64,000 bases of DNA from Bradyrhizobium sp. CCBAU 51627 (GCF_028128765.1 NZ_LBJG01000088.1:1-64000), one strand, 5' to 3'. Positions 35,339 through 44,689 are shown, counted from the stretch's first letter. Notes: a model not told the origin generated them from the sequence alone. Numbers and translations are program-made.

Positions 35339-35639
35339 ACGGGAAGGCCCGAAGGCCGGCAGGTCCGGGGCCAATTTGGTTTCCAAGGGGCCATCGGGCC
35401 CGTTCGCAGGGAATTTGGGCCCTGACCGGCCAGTCCGCGTCTCAATGCCGGGCTGTCCCGTAAGCTTCCGGGGCTCAAGATCCCGGCGATCTCCACCATA
35501 TCTGGCATAATTCCCCCGCCCGACCCGCAAATGCTTGGCCGGGGGCGGGCGATGTGGTAGATCGCGCTCGCCGCTTCCGATCGCCACACCAAGACCCCCG
35601 TAGCCCACCAAGAGGCTGCGGCGGTGGAGATATTCCACG
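35339..35639 (+). other. Gene-free leader upstream of glyA
   Basis: These 301 bases have no gene. They contain several GC-rich self-complementary pieces (GGCCCGAAGGCC at 35344-35355, GGGCCC at 35396-35401 and again at about 35417-35422), so the glyA leader could be structured. I could not match it to a known riboswitch class. The glyA RBS is GTGGAGAT just before 35640. Confidence 0.35.
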
Positions 35640-36938
35640 ATGACGTCAGCCAAGACCGCCAACGCGCCCGATTCGTTTTTCACCGCCTCCCTCGAGCAGG
35701 CCGACCCGGAGATCGCCGCCGCCATCAAGGGCGAACTCGGCCGGCAACGTCACGAGGTCGAGCTGATCGCCTCCGAGAACATCGTCAGCCGGGCCGTGCT
35801 GGAAGCGCAGGGTTCGGTGATGACTAACAAATACGCAGAAGGTTATCCGGGCGCGCGCTATTACGGCGGTTGTGAGTGGGTCGACGTCGCCGAGAACCTC
35901 GCGATCGATCGCGCCAAGAAGCTGTTCGGCGCGAACTTTGCCAATGTGCAGCCGAACTCTGGCAGCCAGATGAACCAGGCGGCATTTCTGGCGCTGCTCC
36001 AGCCCGGCGACACCTTCATGGGGCTCGACCTCGCGGCCGGCGGCCATCTCACCCACGGTTCGCCCGTCAACATGAGCGGCAAGTGGTTCAAGGCCGCGCA
36101 CTACACCGTGCGCCGCGAGGACCAGATCATCGACATGGATGCGGTCGCCAAGCAGGCCGAGGAGGTCAAGCCGAAGCTGATCATCGCCGGCGGCTCGGCT
36201 TATTCCCGCGCCTGGGACTTCAAGCGCTTCCGCGAGATCGCCGACGCGGTCGGAGCGTATCTCTTGGTCGACATGGCGCATTTCGCCGGCCTCGTTGCCG
36301 GCGGCGTGCATGCCTCGCCCGTGCCCTATGCCCACGTCACCACGACCACCACGCACAAGTCGCTGCGCGGTCCTCGTGGCGGCTTGATCCTCACCAATGA
36401 CGAGGTGCTCGCCAAGAAGCTCAACTCGGCGATCTTCCCGGGTCTGCAGGGCGGCCCGCTGATGCATGTGATCGCGGCGAAGGCGGTTGCCTTCGGCGAG
36501 GCGCTGCGTCCCGACTTCAAGGTTTATGCGAAGAACGTCGTCGAGAACGCCAAGGCGCTGGCCGAGGCGATGAAGAGCCATGGCTTCGATATTGTCTCGG
36601 GCGGCACCGATAACCATCTGATGCTGGTTGACCTCCGGCCGAAGGGCCTGAAGGGCAATGTCTCGGAGAAGGCGCTGGTTCGCGCCGCCATCACCTGCAA
36701 CAAGAACGGCATTCCGTTCGACCCCGAAAAGCCGTTCGTCACCTCGGGCCTGCGTCTCGGCACGCCCGCGGCGACGACCCGCGGCTTCGGCGTCGCCGAA
36801 TTCCAGCAGGTCGGCGGCATGATCGCCGAGGTCCTCAACGCGATTGCGCAGTCCGACGACGGCAAGGCGCCGCTGGTGGAAGCCGCGATCAAGGAACGGG
36901 TCAAGGCGCTCACCGACCGGTTCCCGATCTATCAGTAA
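35640..36938 (+). CDS. glyA: Serine hydroxymethyltransferase
   Basis: A 432-residue PLP enzyme that would interconvert serine and glycine with tetrahydrofolate, the main source of one-carbon units. It shows LIASENIVSRAVLEAQGSVMTNKYAEGYPGARYYGG, the PLP-lysine segment in TTTTHKSLRGPRGG, and GIPFDPEKPFVTSGLRLGTPAATTRG. Length is typical. nrdR follows 13 bases downstream, and the run continues through ribD, so a cofactor and one-carbon operon is likely. Confidence 0.97.
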   Translation: MTSAKTANAPDSFFTASLEQADPEIAAAIKGELGRQRHEVELIASENIVSRAVLEAQGSVMTNKYAEGYPGARYYGGCEWVDVAENLAIDRAKKLFGANFANVQPNSGSQMNQAAFLALLQPGDTFMGLDLAAGGHLTHGSPVNMSGKWFKAAHYTVRREDQIIDMDAVAKQAEEVKPKLIIAGGSAYSRAWDFKRFREIADAVGAYLLVDMAHFAGLVAGGVHASPVPYAHVTTTTTHKSLRGPRGGLILTNDEVLAKKLNSAIFPGLQGGPLMHVIAAKAVAFGEALRPDFKVYAKNVVENAKALAEAMKSHGFDIVSGGTDNHLMLVDLRPKGLKGNVSEKALVRAAITCNKNGIPFDPEKPFVTSGLRLGTPAATTRGFGVAEFQQVGGMIAEVLNAIAQSDDGKAPLVEAAIKERVKALTDRFPIYQ

Positions 36939-36951
36939 CCAGGGTACTCGG

Positions 36952-37434
36952 ATGCGCTGCCCGAACTGCAACAGTCTCGATACGCAGGTAAAGGACTCGC
37001 GTCCGACCGAGGACTCGTCCGTCATCCGCAGGCGGCGCGTATGCGTCGCCTGCAATTTCCGCTTCACCACCTTCGAGCGCGTGCAGCTTCGCGAACTCAC
37101 GGTGATCAAACGGAACGGCCGCCGCGTGCCGTTCGACCGCGACAAGCTGATGCGCTCGGTGCAGATCTCGCTTCGCAAGCGCCAGGTCGAGCCAGAGCGG
37201 GTTGAGAAGATGGTCTCCACCATCGTGCGCGAGCTCGAGACCGGGGGCGAGGCCGAGATATCTTCGGAGGTGATCGGCGAGACCGTGATGGAGCATCTGC
37301 GCACGCTCGACGACGTCGCCTACGTGCGCTTCGCCTCGGTCTACCGCAATTTCCGTGAGGCCAAGGATTTCGCCGAGGTGCTCGGCGAGCTCTCCGGTGA
37401 GGAGGAAGCGCGGCTCGCCGCGATCCGCAAATGA
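36952..37434 (+). CDS. nrdR: Transcriptional repressor NrdR
   Basis: A 160-residue repressor of ribonucleotide reductase genes. The N-terminal zinc ribbon MRCPNCNSLDTQVKDSRP...RRRVCVACNFRFTTFE is exact in pattern (C-x2-C...C-x2-C). The ATP-cone follows: VIKRNGRRVPFDRDKLMRSVQISLRKRQV. The ATG at 36952 restores the family start. Its TGA overlaps the ribD ATG (37431-37434), indicating coupling. Confidence 0.97.
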   Translation: MRCPNCNSLDTQVKDSRPTEDSSVIRRRRVCVACNFRFTTFERVQLRELTVIKRNGRRVPFDRDKLMRSVQISLRKRQVEPERVEKMVSTIVRELETGGEAEISSEVIGETVMEHLRTLDDVAYVRFASVYRNFREAKDFAEVLGELSGEEEARLAAIRK

Positions 37435-38579
37435 TCTTCCGTATCCTGGAGGATCAGTTCGCCGCGCGGATCCGCGAGTCCAAGGACGCCGATCGCCGCT
37501 TCATGCAGCTGGCGCGGGCGCTCGGCCGGCGCGGGCAGGGGCGCACCTGGCCCAATCCAGCCGTAGGCGCCGTTATCGTCAAGGACGGCGTCATCGTTGG
37601 CCGTGGCTGGACGCAAGCAGGCGGACGGCCGCACGCCGAGCCTGAAGCGTTGCGGCGCGCAGGCGAGGCGGCGCGCGGCGCAACGCTCTATGTCACGCTC
37701 GAACCCTGCTCGCATTTCGGCAAGTCGCCGCCGTGCGCCGACGCGGTGATCGCGGCCGGCATCAAGCGGGTGGTGGCGGCGATCGAGGATCCCAATCCTG
37801 AAGTTGCGGGGCAGGGCCATGCGCGCTTGCGTGCCGCTGGCATCACCGTGGATGTGGGCCTCTGCGCTACGGAGGCTGCGTTCGACCACGCCGGTCATTT
37901 CCGCCGCATCCGTGACGAGCGTCCGCATGTCATCCTGAAGCTCGCGGTCTCGCCCGATGGCAAGATCGGCGCGGCCGGTGGCAAGCCGCTCGCGATCACC
38001 GGCGAGGCCGTGCGCGATCGGGTGCATCTGTTGCGCGCGCAGAGCGATGCCATCCTGGTCGGGATCGGCACGGTGCTGGCGGACGATCCCCAGCTCAACT
38101 GCCGCCTGCCGGGCATGGCAGCGCGCTCGCCGGTGCGCGTGGTGCTCGACCATAGCCTGCGGATTCCCGCCTCGAGCCAGCTGGTGCGCTCCGCACGGGA
38201 GACGCCGCTTTGGGTGATCGCTTCCGAGCTTGCGGAAGCAGCCGCGGCGACGCGCCTCGGCGCGGCTGGTGCGCAAATCATGCGCATGCCACCGAACGGT
38301 GCATCCGGGCTCGATCTTCCAGCCGTGCTGCATGCGCTGGCCGGGAAGGGCATCACGCGGCTGATGGTCGAAGGTGGCAGCCGCGTTGCGGCCTCGTTCG
38401 TGTCCGCCGACCTCGTCGACGAAATCTGGCTGTTCCGCGGCGCTGAAGAGGTGGGCCCGGACGGGGTCGATGCGCTCGATGCATTGCCCCTGTCGAAAAT
38501 CACGCAGTCGCCGGCCTACAAGGTTCATGCTAGCGAGACATTCGGTCACGATACTCTCACCATCTACGAGCGCGCTTAA
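37431..38579 (+). CDS. ribD: Bifunctional riboflavin deaminase/reductase
   Basis: A 382-residue enzyme for the deamination and reduction steps after GTP cyclohydrolase II in riboflavin synthesis. The deaminase half has the zinc site HAEPEALRRAG and TLEPCSHFGKSPPCADAVIAAG. The reductase half has LKLAVSPDGKIGAAGGKPLAITGEAVRDRVHLLRAQSDAILVGIGTVLADDPQLNCRLPG and MVEGGSRVAASF. It is followed one base later by ribE, and all genes lie on the plus strand. Confidence 0.97.
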   Translation: MIFRILEDQFAARIRESKDADRRFMQLARALGRRGQGRTWPNPAVGAVIVKDGVIVGRGWTQAGGRPHAEPEALRRAGEAARGATLYVTLEPCSHFGKSPPCADAVIAAGIKRVVAAIEDPNPEVAGQGHARLRAAGITVDVGLCATEAAFDHAGHFRRIRDERPHVILKLAVSPDGKIGAAGGKPLAITGEAVRDRVHLLRAQSDAILVGIGTVLADDPQLNCRLPGMAARSPVRVVLDHSLRIPASSQLVRSARETPLWVIASELAEAAAATRLGAAGAQIMRMPPNGASGLDLPAVLHALAGKGITRLMVEGGSRVAASFVSADLVDEIWLFRGAEEVGPDGVDALDALPLSKITQSPAYKVHASETFGHDTLTIYERA

Positions 38580-38580
38580 C

Positions 38581-39192
38581 ATGTTCACCGGCATTGTCAC
38601 CGATATCGGCGAGATCGTCAGTTTCAAGCCTGTGGCTCAGGGGCAATTGCACCGGCTGCGCATCGCTTGCAGCTACGATCAGACCACCATCGCGGATGGT
38701 GCCTCGATCGCCTGCAACGGCGTCTGCCTCACCGTGGTTTCTTCGGGCGTCGCCGATGGCAAAACCTGGTTCGAGGTCGATGCTGCCGCCGAGACCCTGG
38801 CGCTGACGACGGCCAAGCACTGGAAGCTGGGCACGCGGCTCAATCTCGAGCGTGCGCTCAAAATCGGCGATGAGCTCGGCGGCCATATCGTCGCCGGCCA
38901 TGCCGACGGCATCGCCACCATCGTCAGCCGTGAGGACCTGCCCGACATGGCGCGGTTCGAGCTCACCACTACGCGCGAGCTGGCGAGGTTTATCGCCACC
39001 AAGGGGTCGATCACGCTCGACGGCGTCTCCTTGACGATCAATACGGTTGAGGACGTCGCCTTTTCGGTTCTGATCATCCCGCATACGCTGACGGTGACAA
39101 CGATCGGCGGCTGGAAGGCGGGGGCCGAGGTCAATATCGAGGTCGATCTGATGGCCCGCTACGCGGCGCGGCTGACGGAAATGACGGCATAG
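38581..39192 (+). CDS. ribE: Riboflavin synthase, alpha subunit
   Basis: A 203-residue trimeric enzyme that would dismutate two lumazines to riboflavin. The two homologous barrels are visible: MFTGIVTDIGEI...GASIACNGVCLTVV and GHIVAGHADGIATI...KGSITLDGVSLTIN, each with the lumazine-binding pattern. It sits between ribD and ribH, one base after the ribD stop. Confidence 0.97.
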   Translation: MFTGIVTDIGEIVSFKPVAQGQLHRLRIACSYDQTTIADGASIACNGVCLTVVSSGVADGKTWFEVDAAAETLALTTAKHWKLGTRLNLERALKIGDELGGHIVAGHADGIATIVSREDLPDMARFELTTTRELARFIATKGSITLDGVSLTINTVEDVAFSVLIIPHTLTVTTIGGWKAGAEVNIEVDLMARYAARLTEMTA

Positions 39193-39240
39193 CCGTGATT
39201 CCGGGTCCGGCTCTTCGAGCCGTCCCGGAATGACAGTTTC
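39193..39240. repeat. Short REP-like palindrome
   Basis: GTGATTCCGGGTCCGGCTCTTCGAGCCGTCCCGGAATGACAG forms a hairpin (GGCTCTTCGAGCC core; ATTCCGGG / CCCGGAAT ends). It belongs to the same family as the element at 17193-17290 and separates ribE from ribH. Confidence 0.7.
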
Positions 39241-39312
39241 TAACTTGGCTTATACGCCTGCGGCGACTACATAACGCGCCGACCCAAGAGACGACTTGCT
39301 GAAACGGATTAA

Positions 39313-39807
39313 ATGATGGCAGACGCGCGGCGCGCACCCCTGAAGGACCAGACCGACATTTCCGGCGCGCGGGCGCTTGTCGTCGAGGCGCGGTTCTATG
39401 ACGATCTCCAGGACGCGCTGCTGGACGGCGCGGTCGCCGAGCTGAAGGCGGCGGGTTTGAGCCACGACGTCATCACGGTTCCCGGCGCCCTGGAGATCCC
39501 GTCGGCTGTGGCAATCGCGGTCGACGCGGCTGCGGCGAATGGGAAGCCTTATGACGCGGTGATCGCGCTCGGCTGCGTCATCCGCGGCGACACCATCCAT
39601 TTCGAGATCGTCTCGCAGGAATCCTCGCGGGCGCTGATGGATCTTGCGGTGGCGCGCAAACTGCCGCTCGGTAACGGCATCCTCACCGTCAACAATGAGG
39701 ATCAGGCCTGGGCGCGGGCGCGCGCCAGCGAGCTCAACAAGGGTGGCGATGCCGCGCGCGCGGCGCTCGCGATGCTGCGCATCAAGCGCCGGCTGGCGCG
39801 GGCCTGA
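39313..39807 (+). CDS. ribH: 6,7-dimethyl-8-ribityllumazine synthase
   Basis: A 164-residue lumazine synthase that condenses the pyrimidine intermediate with 3,4-dihydroxybutanone phosphate. Diagnostic pieces are ARALVVEARFYDDLQDALLDGA, VPGALEIPSAV, YDAVIALGCVIRGDTIHFEIVSQE (catalytic His region) and LGNGILTVNNEDQAWAR. An ATG three bases later (39316) is an equally possible start. nusB follows three bases after the stop. Confidence 0.97.
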   Translation: MMADARRAPLKDQTDISGARALVVEARFYDDLQDALLDGAVAELKAAGLSHDVITVPGALEIPSAVAIAVDAAAANGKPYDAVIALGCVIRGDTIHFEIVSQESSRALMDLAVARKLPLGNGILTVNNEDQAWARARASELNKGGDAARAALAMLRIKRRLARA

Positions 39808-39810
39808 GCC

Positions 39811-40302
39811 ATGGCTGACACCAAGAAACCGGCGACTGCGGAGAAGAAGGCGAACCGCCGTGGTGCGGCGCGGCTCGCGGCCGTCCAGGCGCTGTACCAG
39901 ATGGATATCGCGGGTGCCGGCATCAACGACATCTTTGCCGAGTTCGAAAGCCACTGGCTCGGCAACGAGGTCGAGGGTGACACCTATCTGCCGGCGGAAG
40001 CTGCGTTCTTCCGCGATGTCGTCTCCGGCGTCGTGCGCGACCAGAAGAAGCTCGATCCCTTGATCGACGAAGCGCTGTCGAAGGGCTGGCCGTTGAAGCG
40101 GATCGAAGCGATCTTGCGCGCGGTGTTGCGGGCAGGGGCCTATGAACTCCAGCACCGCAAAGACGTGCCGGGCCGTGTCGTCGTCTCCGAATACGTGGAC
40201 GTCGCCAATGCCTTCGTCGACCGCGAGGAGACCGGTATGGTCAACGCCGTGCTCGACCAGATCGGCCGCCTGTTTCGCGGTGACGAGTTCGGGCGGGGGT
40301 AG
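39811..40302 (+). CDS. nusB: Transcription antitermination factor NusB
   Basis: A 163-residue all-helical RNA-binding protein that works with NusE at boxA in rRNA antitermination. The family core is RRGAARLAAVQALYQMDIAGAG, FFRDVVSGVVRDQKKLDPLIDEAL, and ILRAVLRAGAYELQHRKDVPGRVVVSEYVDVANAFVDREETGMVNAVLDQIGR. The ribH-nusB adjacency is widespread in bacteria and supports the call. Confidence 0.96.
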   Translation: MADTKKPATAEKKANRRGAARLAAVQALYQMDIAGAGINDIFAEFESHWLGNEVEGDTYLPAEAAFFRDVVSGVVRDQKKLDPLIDEALSKGWPLKRIEAILRAVLRAGAYELQHRKDVPGRVVVSEYVDVANAFVDREETGMVNAVLDQIGRLFRGDEFGRG

Positions 40303-40344
40303 GTCGTCCGTAGGGCGGTGAATTGATGCGATGCTGCTGCCCCA

Positions 40345-40480
40345 TACTCCGGTGTCATGCCCCGCGAAGGCGGGGCATCCAGTACGCCGCGGGCTATCGA
40401 TTTCACATGACTGCCTCTGGAATACTGGATCGCCCGGTCCTCGTGCGCATTGCGCACTGGCCGGGCGATGACAGTTGTGT
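40345..40480. repeat. REP-like palindromic pair between nusB and thiL
   Basis: GTCATGCCCCGCGAAGGCGGGGCATCCAGTA (hairpin GCCCCGC / GCGGGGC) is followed by AATACTGGATCGCCCGGTCC, TGCGCATTGCGCA and CTGGCCGGGCGATGACAG. The outer parts CATCCAGTA and TACTGGATCG are complementary. This paired arrangement is a familiar Bradyrhizobium intergenic repeat. Confidence 0.7.
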
Positions 40481-40495
40481 GGGGGGCTGACTTCG

Positions 40496-41494
40496 ATGAC
40501 CACTCCGCACACCCCTTCCGGCGAAGACTCCCTCATCGCGCGCTACTTCAAGCCGTTGGCGACTGATCCGGGTTCGTTCGGTTTGGTCGATGACGCAGCG
40601 ATCCTGTCCGCATCCAGCGAGGATATCGTCGTGACCACCGATGCGGTGGTCGAGGGCGTGCATTATCTTGCCACGGATCCCCCCGACACCATCGCGCGCA
40701 AGGCGCTGCGGGTGAACCTGTCGGATCTCGCCGCCAAGGGCGCGGCGCCTGCGGGCTTCGTGCTGACGCTGGCGCTGCGCAGCAAGGAGGATGCCTGGCT
40801 GAGGCCGTTCGCGGACGCGCTCGGCGAGGACGCAAACGCTTTCGCATGCCCGCTGCTTGGCGGCGACACGGTGTCGACGCCGGGGCCGCAGATGATTTCG
40901 ATCACCGCCTTCGGCCGCGTGCCGAAGGGGCGGATGGTCGGCCGCACCGGTGCGCGGCCGGGTGACCGCATCCTGGTGACGGGAACGATTGGCGATGCCG
41001 CGCTCGGCCTCGATGTGCTGACCGGCGGCGCGGCCGCCGCGGCGCTCGCGGCTGATATCGCCGCAAAAGACGCTCTCATCTCGCGCTATCGGATCCCGCA
41101 GCCACGCAATCTGCTGGCACAGGCCGTGCGCGACCACGCGACGGCCGCGATGGACGTCTCCGATGGGCTCGCCGGTGACCTGACCAAACTCTGTGCAGCG
41201 TCCGGCGTCTCGGCCACGATCGATGTGGCGAGCGTGCCTCTCTCTGCCGCTGCGGCCGGCCTGGTCGCGCGCAATGCCATTTGCGTTGAGACGCTGCTTG
41301 CGGGGGGGGACGATTACGAAGTCTTGTGCACGGTCCCGCCTGCACAGAGCGATGCGCTGATCGCCGCGGGGCGAACGGTGGGTCTCGCGGTCACGGCGAT
41401 CGGCACGATCGTCGCCGGCCATGAGCGGCCACGTTTTTTGGACGGGAAGGGCCAGGAACTCGCCTTGAAGCGCCTGTCCTACAGCCACTTCTAA
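40496..41494 (+). CDS. thiL: Thiamine-monophosphate kinase
   Basis: A 332-residue enzyme for the last step to thiamine pyrophosphate. Visible family features are FGLVDDAAIL, VVTTDAVVEGVHY, ALRVNLSDLAAKGAAP, CPLLGGDTVSTPG, AMDVSDGLAGDLTKL and LLAGGDDYEVLCTVP. These acidic patches bind Mg-ATP in the PurM-like fold. The ATG at 40496 is preferred over an upstream frame start at 40475, which lies in the repeat. Confidence 0.95.
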   Translation: MTTPHTPSGEDSLIARYFKPLATDPGSFGLVDDAAILSASSEDIVVTTDAVVEGVHYLATDPPDTIARKALRVNLSDLAAKGAAPAGFVLTLALRSKEDAWLRPFADALGEDANAFACPLLGGDTVSTPGPQMISITAFGRVPKGRMVGRTGARPGDRILVTGTIGDAALGLDVLTGGAAAAALAADIAAKDALISRYRIPQPRNLLAQAVRDHATAAMDVSDGLAGDLTKLCAASGVSATIDVASVPLSAAAAGLVARNAICVETLLAGGDDYEVLCTVPPAQSDALIAAGRTVGLAVTAIGTIVAGHERPRFLDGKGQELALKRLSYSHF

Positions 41495-41610
41495 AGTCAG
41501 CCCCGCCTCCGACCCGATCTGTCCCTGGCACGTCCGAGGCGCAACCCTCGCGATAGCCAACGGCTGTATCCGCATCCGTTGGTGCAAAAGCAGCCAATGG
41601 ATCTGATTCG

Positions 41611-42219
41611 ATGACGGCGACCGTTGCGGGTTTGAGCGAGACGCTGGCAGCTGGCGGGAGGGAGTGCGGAGGCTGCACGCTCTGCTGCAAGGTCTACAAC
41701 GTGGTCGCTTTCGGCAAACCCGCCGGCAAATGGTGCTCGCATTGCAAGCCCGGCCAGGGCTGCAAGATCCACGACGATCTGCCGAGCGAGTGCGCGGCAT
41801 TCGATTGTCTCTGGAAGACCATGCCGGCGCTGCCCGTGCACTGGAAGCCTGATCTGGCGAAGATGGTGCTTACCCTGCATCCCCAAACCAACAATATCCA
41901 GGTCGTTGTCGATCCCGGCCTGCCGTCGGCCTGGACCCGGCAGCCTTATCACGGTCAGTTGCGCCTGCTTGCGAAGAGCAATATGGCGAAAGGCCATCTG
42001 GTGATCGTGTTCGTTGGCGAACTGGCCACGCTGATTCTGCCTGACCAGGATGTCCCGCTTGGCGTCCTCACGCTCGACCAGGTCGTTTCGGTTTCGCTGG
42101 AGGCCGGCGCGAGCGGCAGCGTCTACGAGGTCAAGATCTTCAACCGACGCACGATGGCCGATGGCCCGATCTTGGAATTGGTCTCGTCTTCCCGGCATCC
42201 CGTGAGGGCAGTGGCTTGA
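41611..42219 (+). CDS. Cysteine-rich protein of unknown function
   Basis: A 202-residue protein with a dense Cys cluster in the first 70 residues: ECGGCTLCCKVYNV, WCSHCKPGQGCKIH and SECAAFDCLW, nine cysteines in all. The CxxCxxCC start recalls the YkgJ-type iron/zinc-chelating family, but the spacing afterwards differs. The remaining 130 residues look like a compact beta-rich domain. No membrane segment or signal peptide is seen. It stands alone between thiL and the pyrophosphatase. Confidence 0.7.
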   Translation: MTATVAGLSETLAAGGRECGGCTLCCKVYNVVAFGKPAGKWCSHCKPGQGCKIHDDLPSECAAFDCLWKTMPALPVHWKPDLAKMVLTLHPQTNNIQVVVDPGLPSAWTRQPYHGQLRLLAKSNMAKGHLVIVFVGELATLILPDQDVPLGVLTLDQVVSVSLEAGASGSVYEVKIFNRRTMADGPILELVSSSRHPVRAVA

Positions 42220-42380
42220 GGCGCAGCCGAGGCCAAGCCGCGGCCGGTTCGAACCTGTCTGTACTGCGCCGGCGGGCACGCGCTCAGGATTAGGTCTAAA
42301 TACCTGCCGAGATCGGCTTTTTCGGCCTGATCCGGCGTTGCACCCTCAATTTGATTTTGGCAAGCTTGCGAACGACTGGA

Positions 42381-42412
42381 GCCGCCTCTTCGGGAAAGGG
42401 GCGGCTTTGTTC
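42381..42412 (+). terminator. Terminator or attenuator upstream of hppA
   Basis: GCCGCCTCTT and AAGGGGCGGC form a 10-bp stem (one T-G pair) around 42381-42405, followed by TTTGTT. It lies 160 bases after the Cys-rich gene and about 80 bases before hppA, so it could end the first transcript or attenuate the second. Confidence 0.6.
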
Positions 42413-42488
42413 AAAATCAAGGCGCTGCACCGCAAGACGGACAACAAAGGCGCCGGGGGTACATCAAGGATCTGAGGCAAAAAATCAC

Positions 42489-44609
42489 ATGACAGCATTA
42501 TGGTTGATAGTGCTCTGCGGAGTGCTTTCCGTCGTCTACGCGATTTGGGCGACGTCTTCGGTGTTGGGCGCGGATGCGGGGTCGCCGCGCATGCAGGAAA
42601 TTGCAGGTGCGGTGCGCGAAGGCGCACAGGCTTATCTGCGCCGACAATACACCACGATCGGTATCGTCGGCATCGTCATCTTCGTGCTGCTTGCCTATTT
42701 CCTTGGGCTCTATGTCGCGATCGGTTTCGCCATCGGCGCCATTCTGTCGGGGGCGGCCGGTTTCATCGGCATGAACGTCTCGGTCCGCGCCAATGTGCGC
42801 ACCGCCCAGGCCGCAACGACCTCGCTCGCCGGCGGCCTCGAGCTCGCCTTCAAGGCGGGTGCGATCACCGGACTGCTGGTGGCTGGTCTCGCCCTGCTGG
42901 GGGTGACGCTCTATTTCGGCTTCCTGGTCCATTCCCTGAAGCTCGCGCCCGACAGCCGCACCGTGGTCGATGCCATGGTGGCGCTCGGCTTCGGCGCCTC
43001 GCTGATCTCGATCTTCGCCCGTCTCGGCGGCGGCATCTTCACCAAGGGTGCTGACGTCGGCGGCGATCTCGTCGGCAAGGTCGAAGCGGGCATCCCGGAG
43101 GATGATCCGCGCAACCCGGCCACGATTGCCGATAACGTCGGCGACAATGTCGGCGATTGCGCCGGCATGGCGGCCGACCTATTCGAGACCTATGCGGTGA
43201 CCGCGGTCGCCACCATGGTGCTGGCGGCGATCTTCTTCGCCAAGACGCCGATCCTCGCCAACATGATGACGCTGCCGCTCGCGATCGGCGGCATCTGCAT
43301 CATCACCTCGATCATCGGCACCTTCTTCGTGAAACTCGGGCCGAGCCAGTCGATCATGGGCGCGCTCTACAAGGGCCTGATCGCAACCGGCATCCTGTCG
43401 CTGATCGGCATCGCGCTGGTGATCTACTACCTGATCGGCTTCGGCAAGCTCGAGGGCGTCGACTACACCGGCATGGCGCTGTTCGAATGCGGCGTGGTCG
43501 GCCTCGTCGTCACCGCGCTGATCATCTGGATCACCGAATACTACACCGGCACCGACTATCGCCCGGTGAAGTCGATTGCCCAGGCTTCAGTGACCGGCCA
43601 CGGCACCAACGTGATCCAGGGTCTCGCCGTCTCGATGGAAGCGACCGCGCTGCCCGCGATCGTCATCATCGCCGGCATCCTGATCACCTATAGCCTCGCA
43701 GGCCTGTTCGGCATCGCGATCGCGACAGCCACCATGCTGGCGCTGGCCGGCATGGTCGTCGCGCTCGACGCCTTCGGTCCGGTGACTGATAACGCCGGCG
43801 GCATCGCCGAGATGGCGGGTCTGCCGAAGGAGGTGCGCAAGTCGACCGACGCGCTCGACGCGGTCGGCAACACGACCAAGGCGGTGACGAAGGGCTACGC
43901 GATCGGCTCTGCCGGTCTTGGTGCCCTCGTGCTGTTCGCGGCCTACAACCAGGACCTCAAGTTCTTCGTTGGAGACAGCGCACATCACGCCTATTTCGCC
44001 GGCGTCAATCCGGACTTCTCGCTCAATAACCCCTACGTGGTTGTTGGCCTGCTGTTCGGCGGTCTGTTGCCGTATCTGTTCGGCGCGCTGGGCATGACGG
44101 CGGTGGGCCGTGCGGCCGGCGCGATCGTCGAGGAGGTCCGGCGTCAGTTCCGCGAGAAGCCGGGCATCATGCAGGGCACCGACAAGCCTGATTACGGCAA
44201 GGCGGTCGACCTGCTGACCCGCGCGGCGATCAAGGAGATGATCATCCCCTCGCTGCTTCCGGTGCTGTCGCCGATCGTCGTCTATTTCGCGATGTACGCG
44301 ATCGCGGGCGGCGGGGCGGCCGGCAAGTCGGCGGCGTTCTCTGCTGTCGGCGCCATGCTGCTCGGCGTGATCGTGACGGGCCTCTTCGTCGCGATCTCCA
44401 TGACCTCGGGCGGCGGCGCCTGGGATAACGCCAAGAAGTACATCGAGGACGGCCACTTCGGCGGCAAGGGCTCTGATGCCCACAAGTCCGCCGTAACCGG
44501 CGACACCGTCGGTGATCCCTACAAGGACACGGCCGGCCCCGCGGTGAACCCGATGATCAAGATCACCAACATCGTGGCCTTGCTGCTGCTGGCGATCCTG
44601 GCGCACTGA
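42489..44609 (+). CDS. hppA: Membrane H+-translocating pyrophosphatase, K+-independent type
   Basis: A 706-residue integral membrane pump that would couple pyrophosphate hydrolysis to proton export. The substrate-binding loop reads DVGGDLVGKVEAGIPEDDPRNPATIADNVGDNVGDCAGMAADLFE, with further DNAGGIAEM and GDTVGDPYKDTAGPA segments. The motif GNTTKA carries Lys where K+-dependent enzymes have Ala, marking the K+-independent class. The start at 42489 (MTALWLIVLCG) matches the family. A terminator follows. Confidence 0.96.
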   Translation: MTALWLIVLCGVLSVVYAIWATSSVLGADAGSPRMQEIAGAVREGAQAYLRRQYTTIGIVGIVIFVLLAYFLGLYVAIGFAIGAILSGAAGFIGMNVSVRANVRTAQAATTSLAGGLELAFKAGAITGLLVAGLALLGVTLYFGFLVHSLKLAPDSRTVVDAMVALGFGASLISIFARLGGGIFTKGADVGGDLVGKVEAGIPEDDPRNPATIADNVGDNVGDCAGMAADLFETYAVTAVATMVLAAIFFAKTPILANMMTLPLAIGGICIITSIIGTFFVKLGPSQSIMGALYKGLIATGILSLIGIALVIYYLIGFGKLEGVDYTGMALFECGVVGLVVTALIIWITEYYTGTDYRPVKSIAQASVTGHGTNVIQGLAVSMEATALPAIVIIAGILITYSLAGLFGIAIATATMLALAGMVVALDAFGPVTDNAGGIAEMAGLPKEVRKSTDALDAVGNTTKAVTKGYAIGSAGLGALVLFAAYNQDLKFFVGDSAHHAYFAGVNPDFSLNNPYVVVGLLFGGLLPYLFGALGMTAVGRAAGAIVEEVRRQFREKPGIMQGTDKPDYGKAVDLLTRAAIKEMIIPSLLPVLSPIVVYFAMYAIAGGGAAGKSAAFSAVGAMLLGVIVTGLFVAISMTSGGGAWDNAKKYIEDGHFGGKGSDAHKSAVTGDTVGDPYKDTAGPAVNPMIKITNIVALLLLAILAH

Positions 44610-44630
44610 GCGGCGCAAGCGATGCACGAC

Positions 44631-44665
44631 AAAACCCCGCGGCGCGAGCCGTGGGGTTTTTGTTT
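44631..44665 (+). terminator. Terminator of hppA
   Basis: AAAACCCCGCGGC / GCCGTGGGGTTTT form a 13-bp stem with a GCGA loop, followed by TGTTT, 21 bases after the hppA stop. Confidence 0.9.
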
Positions 44666-44689
44666 GGTGGACCTCGCTCTACTCGCGTT

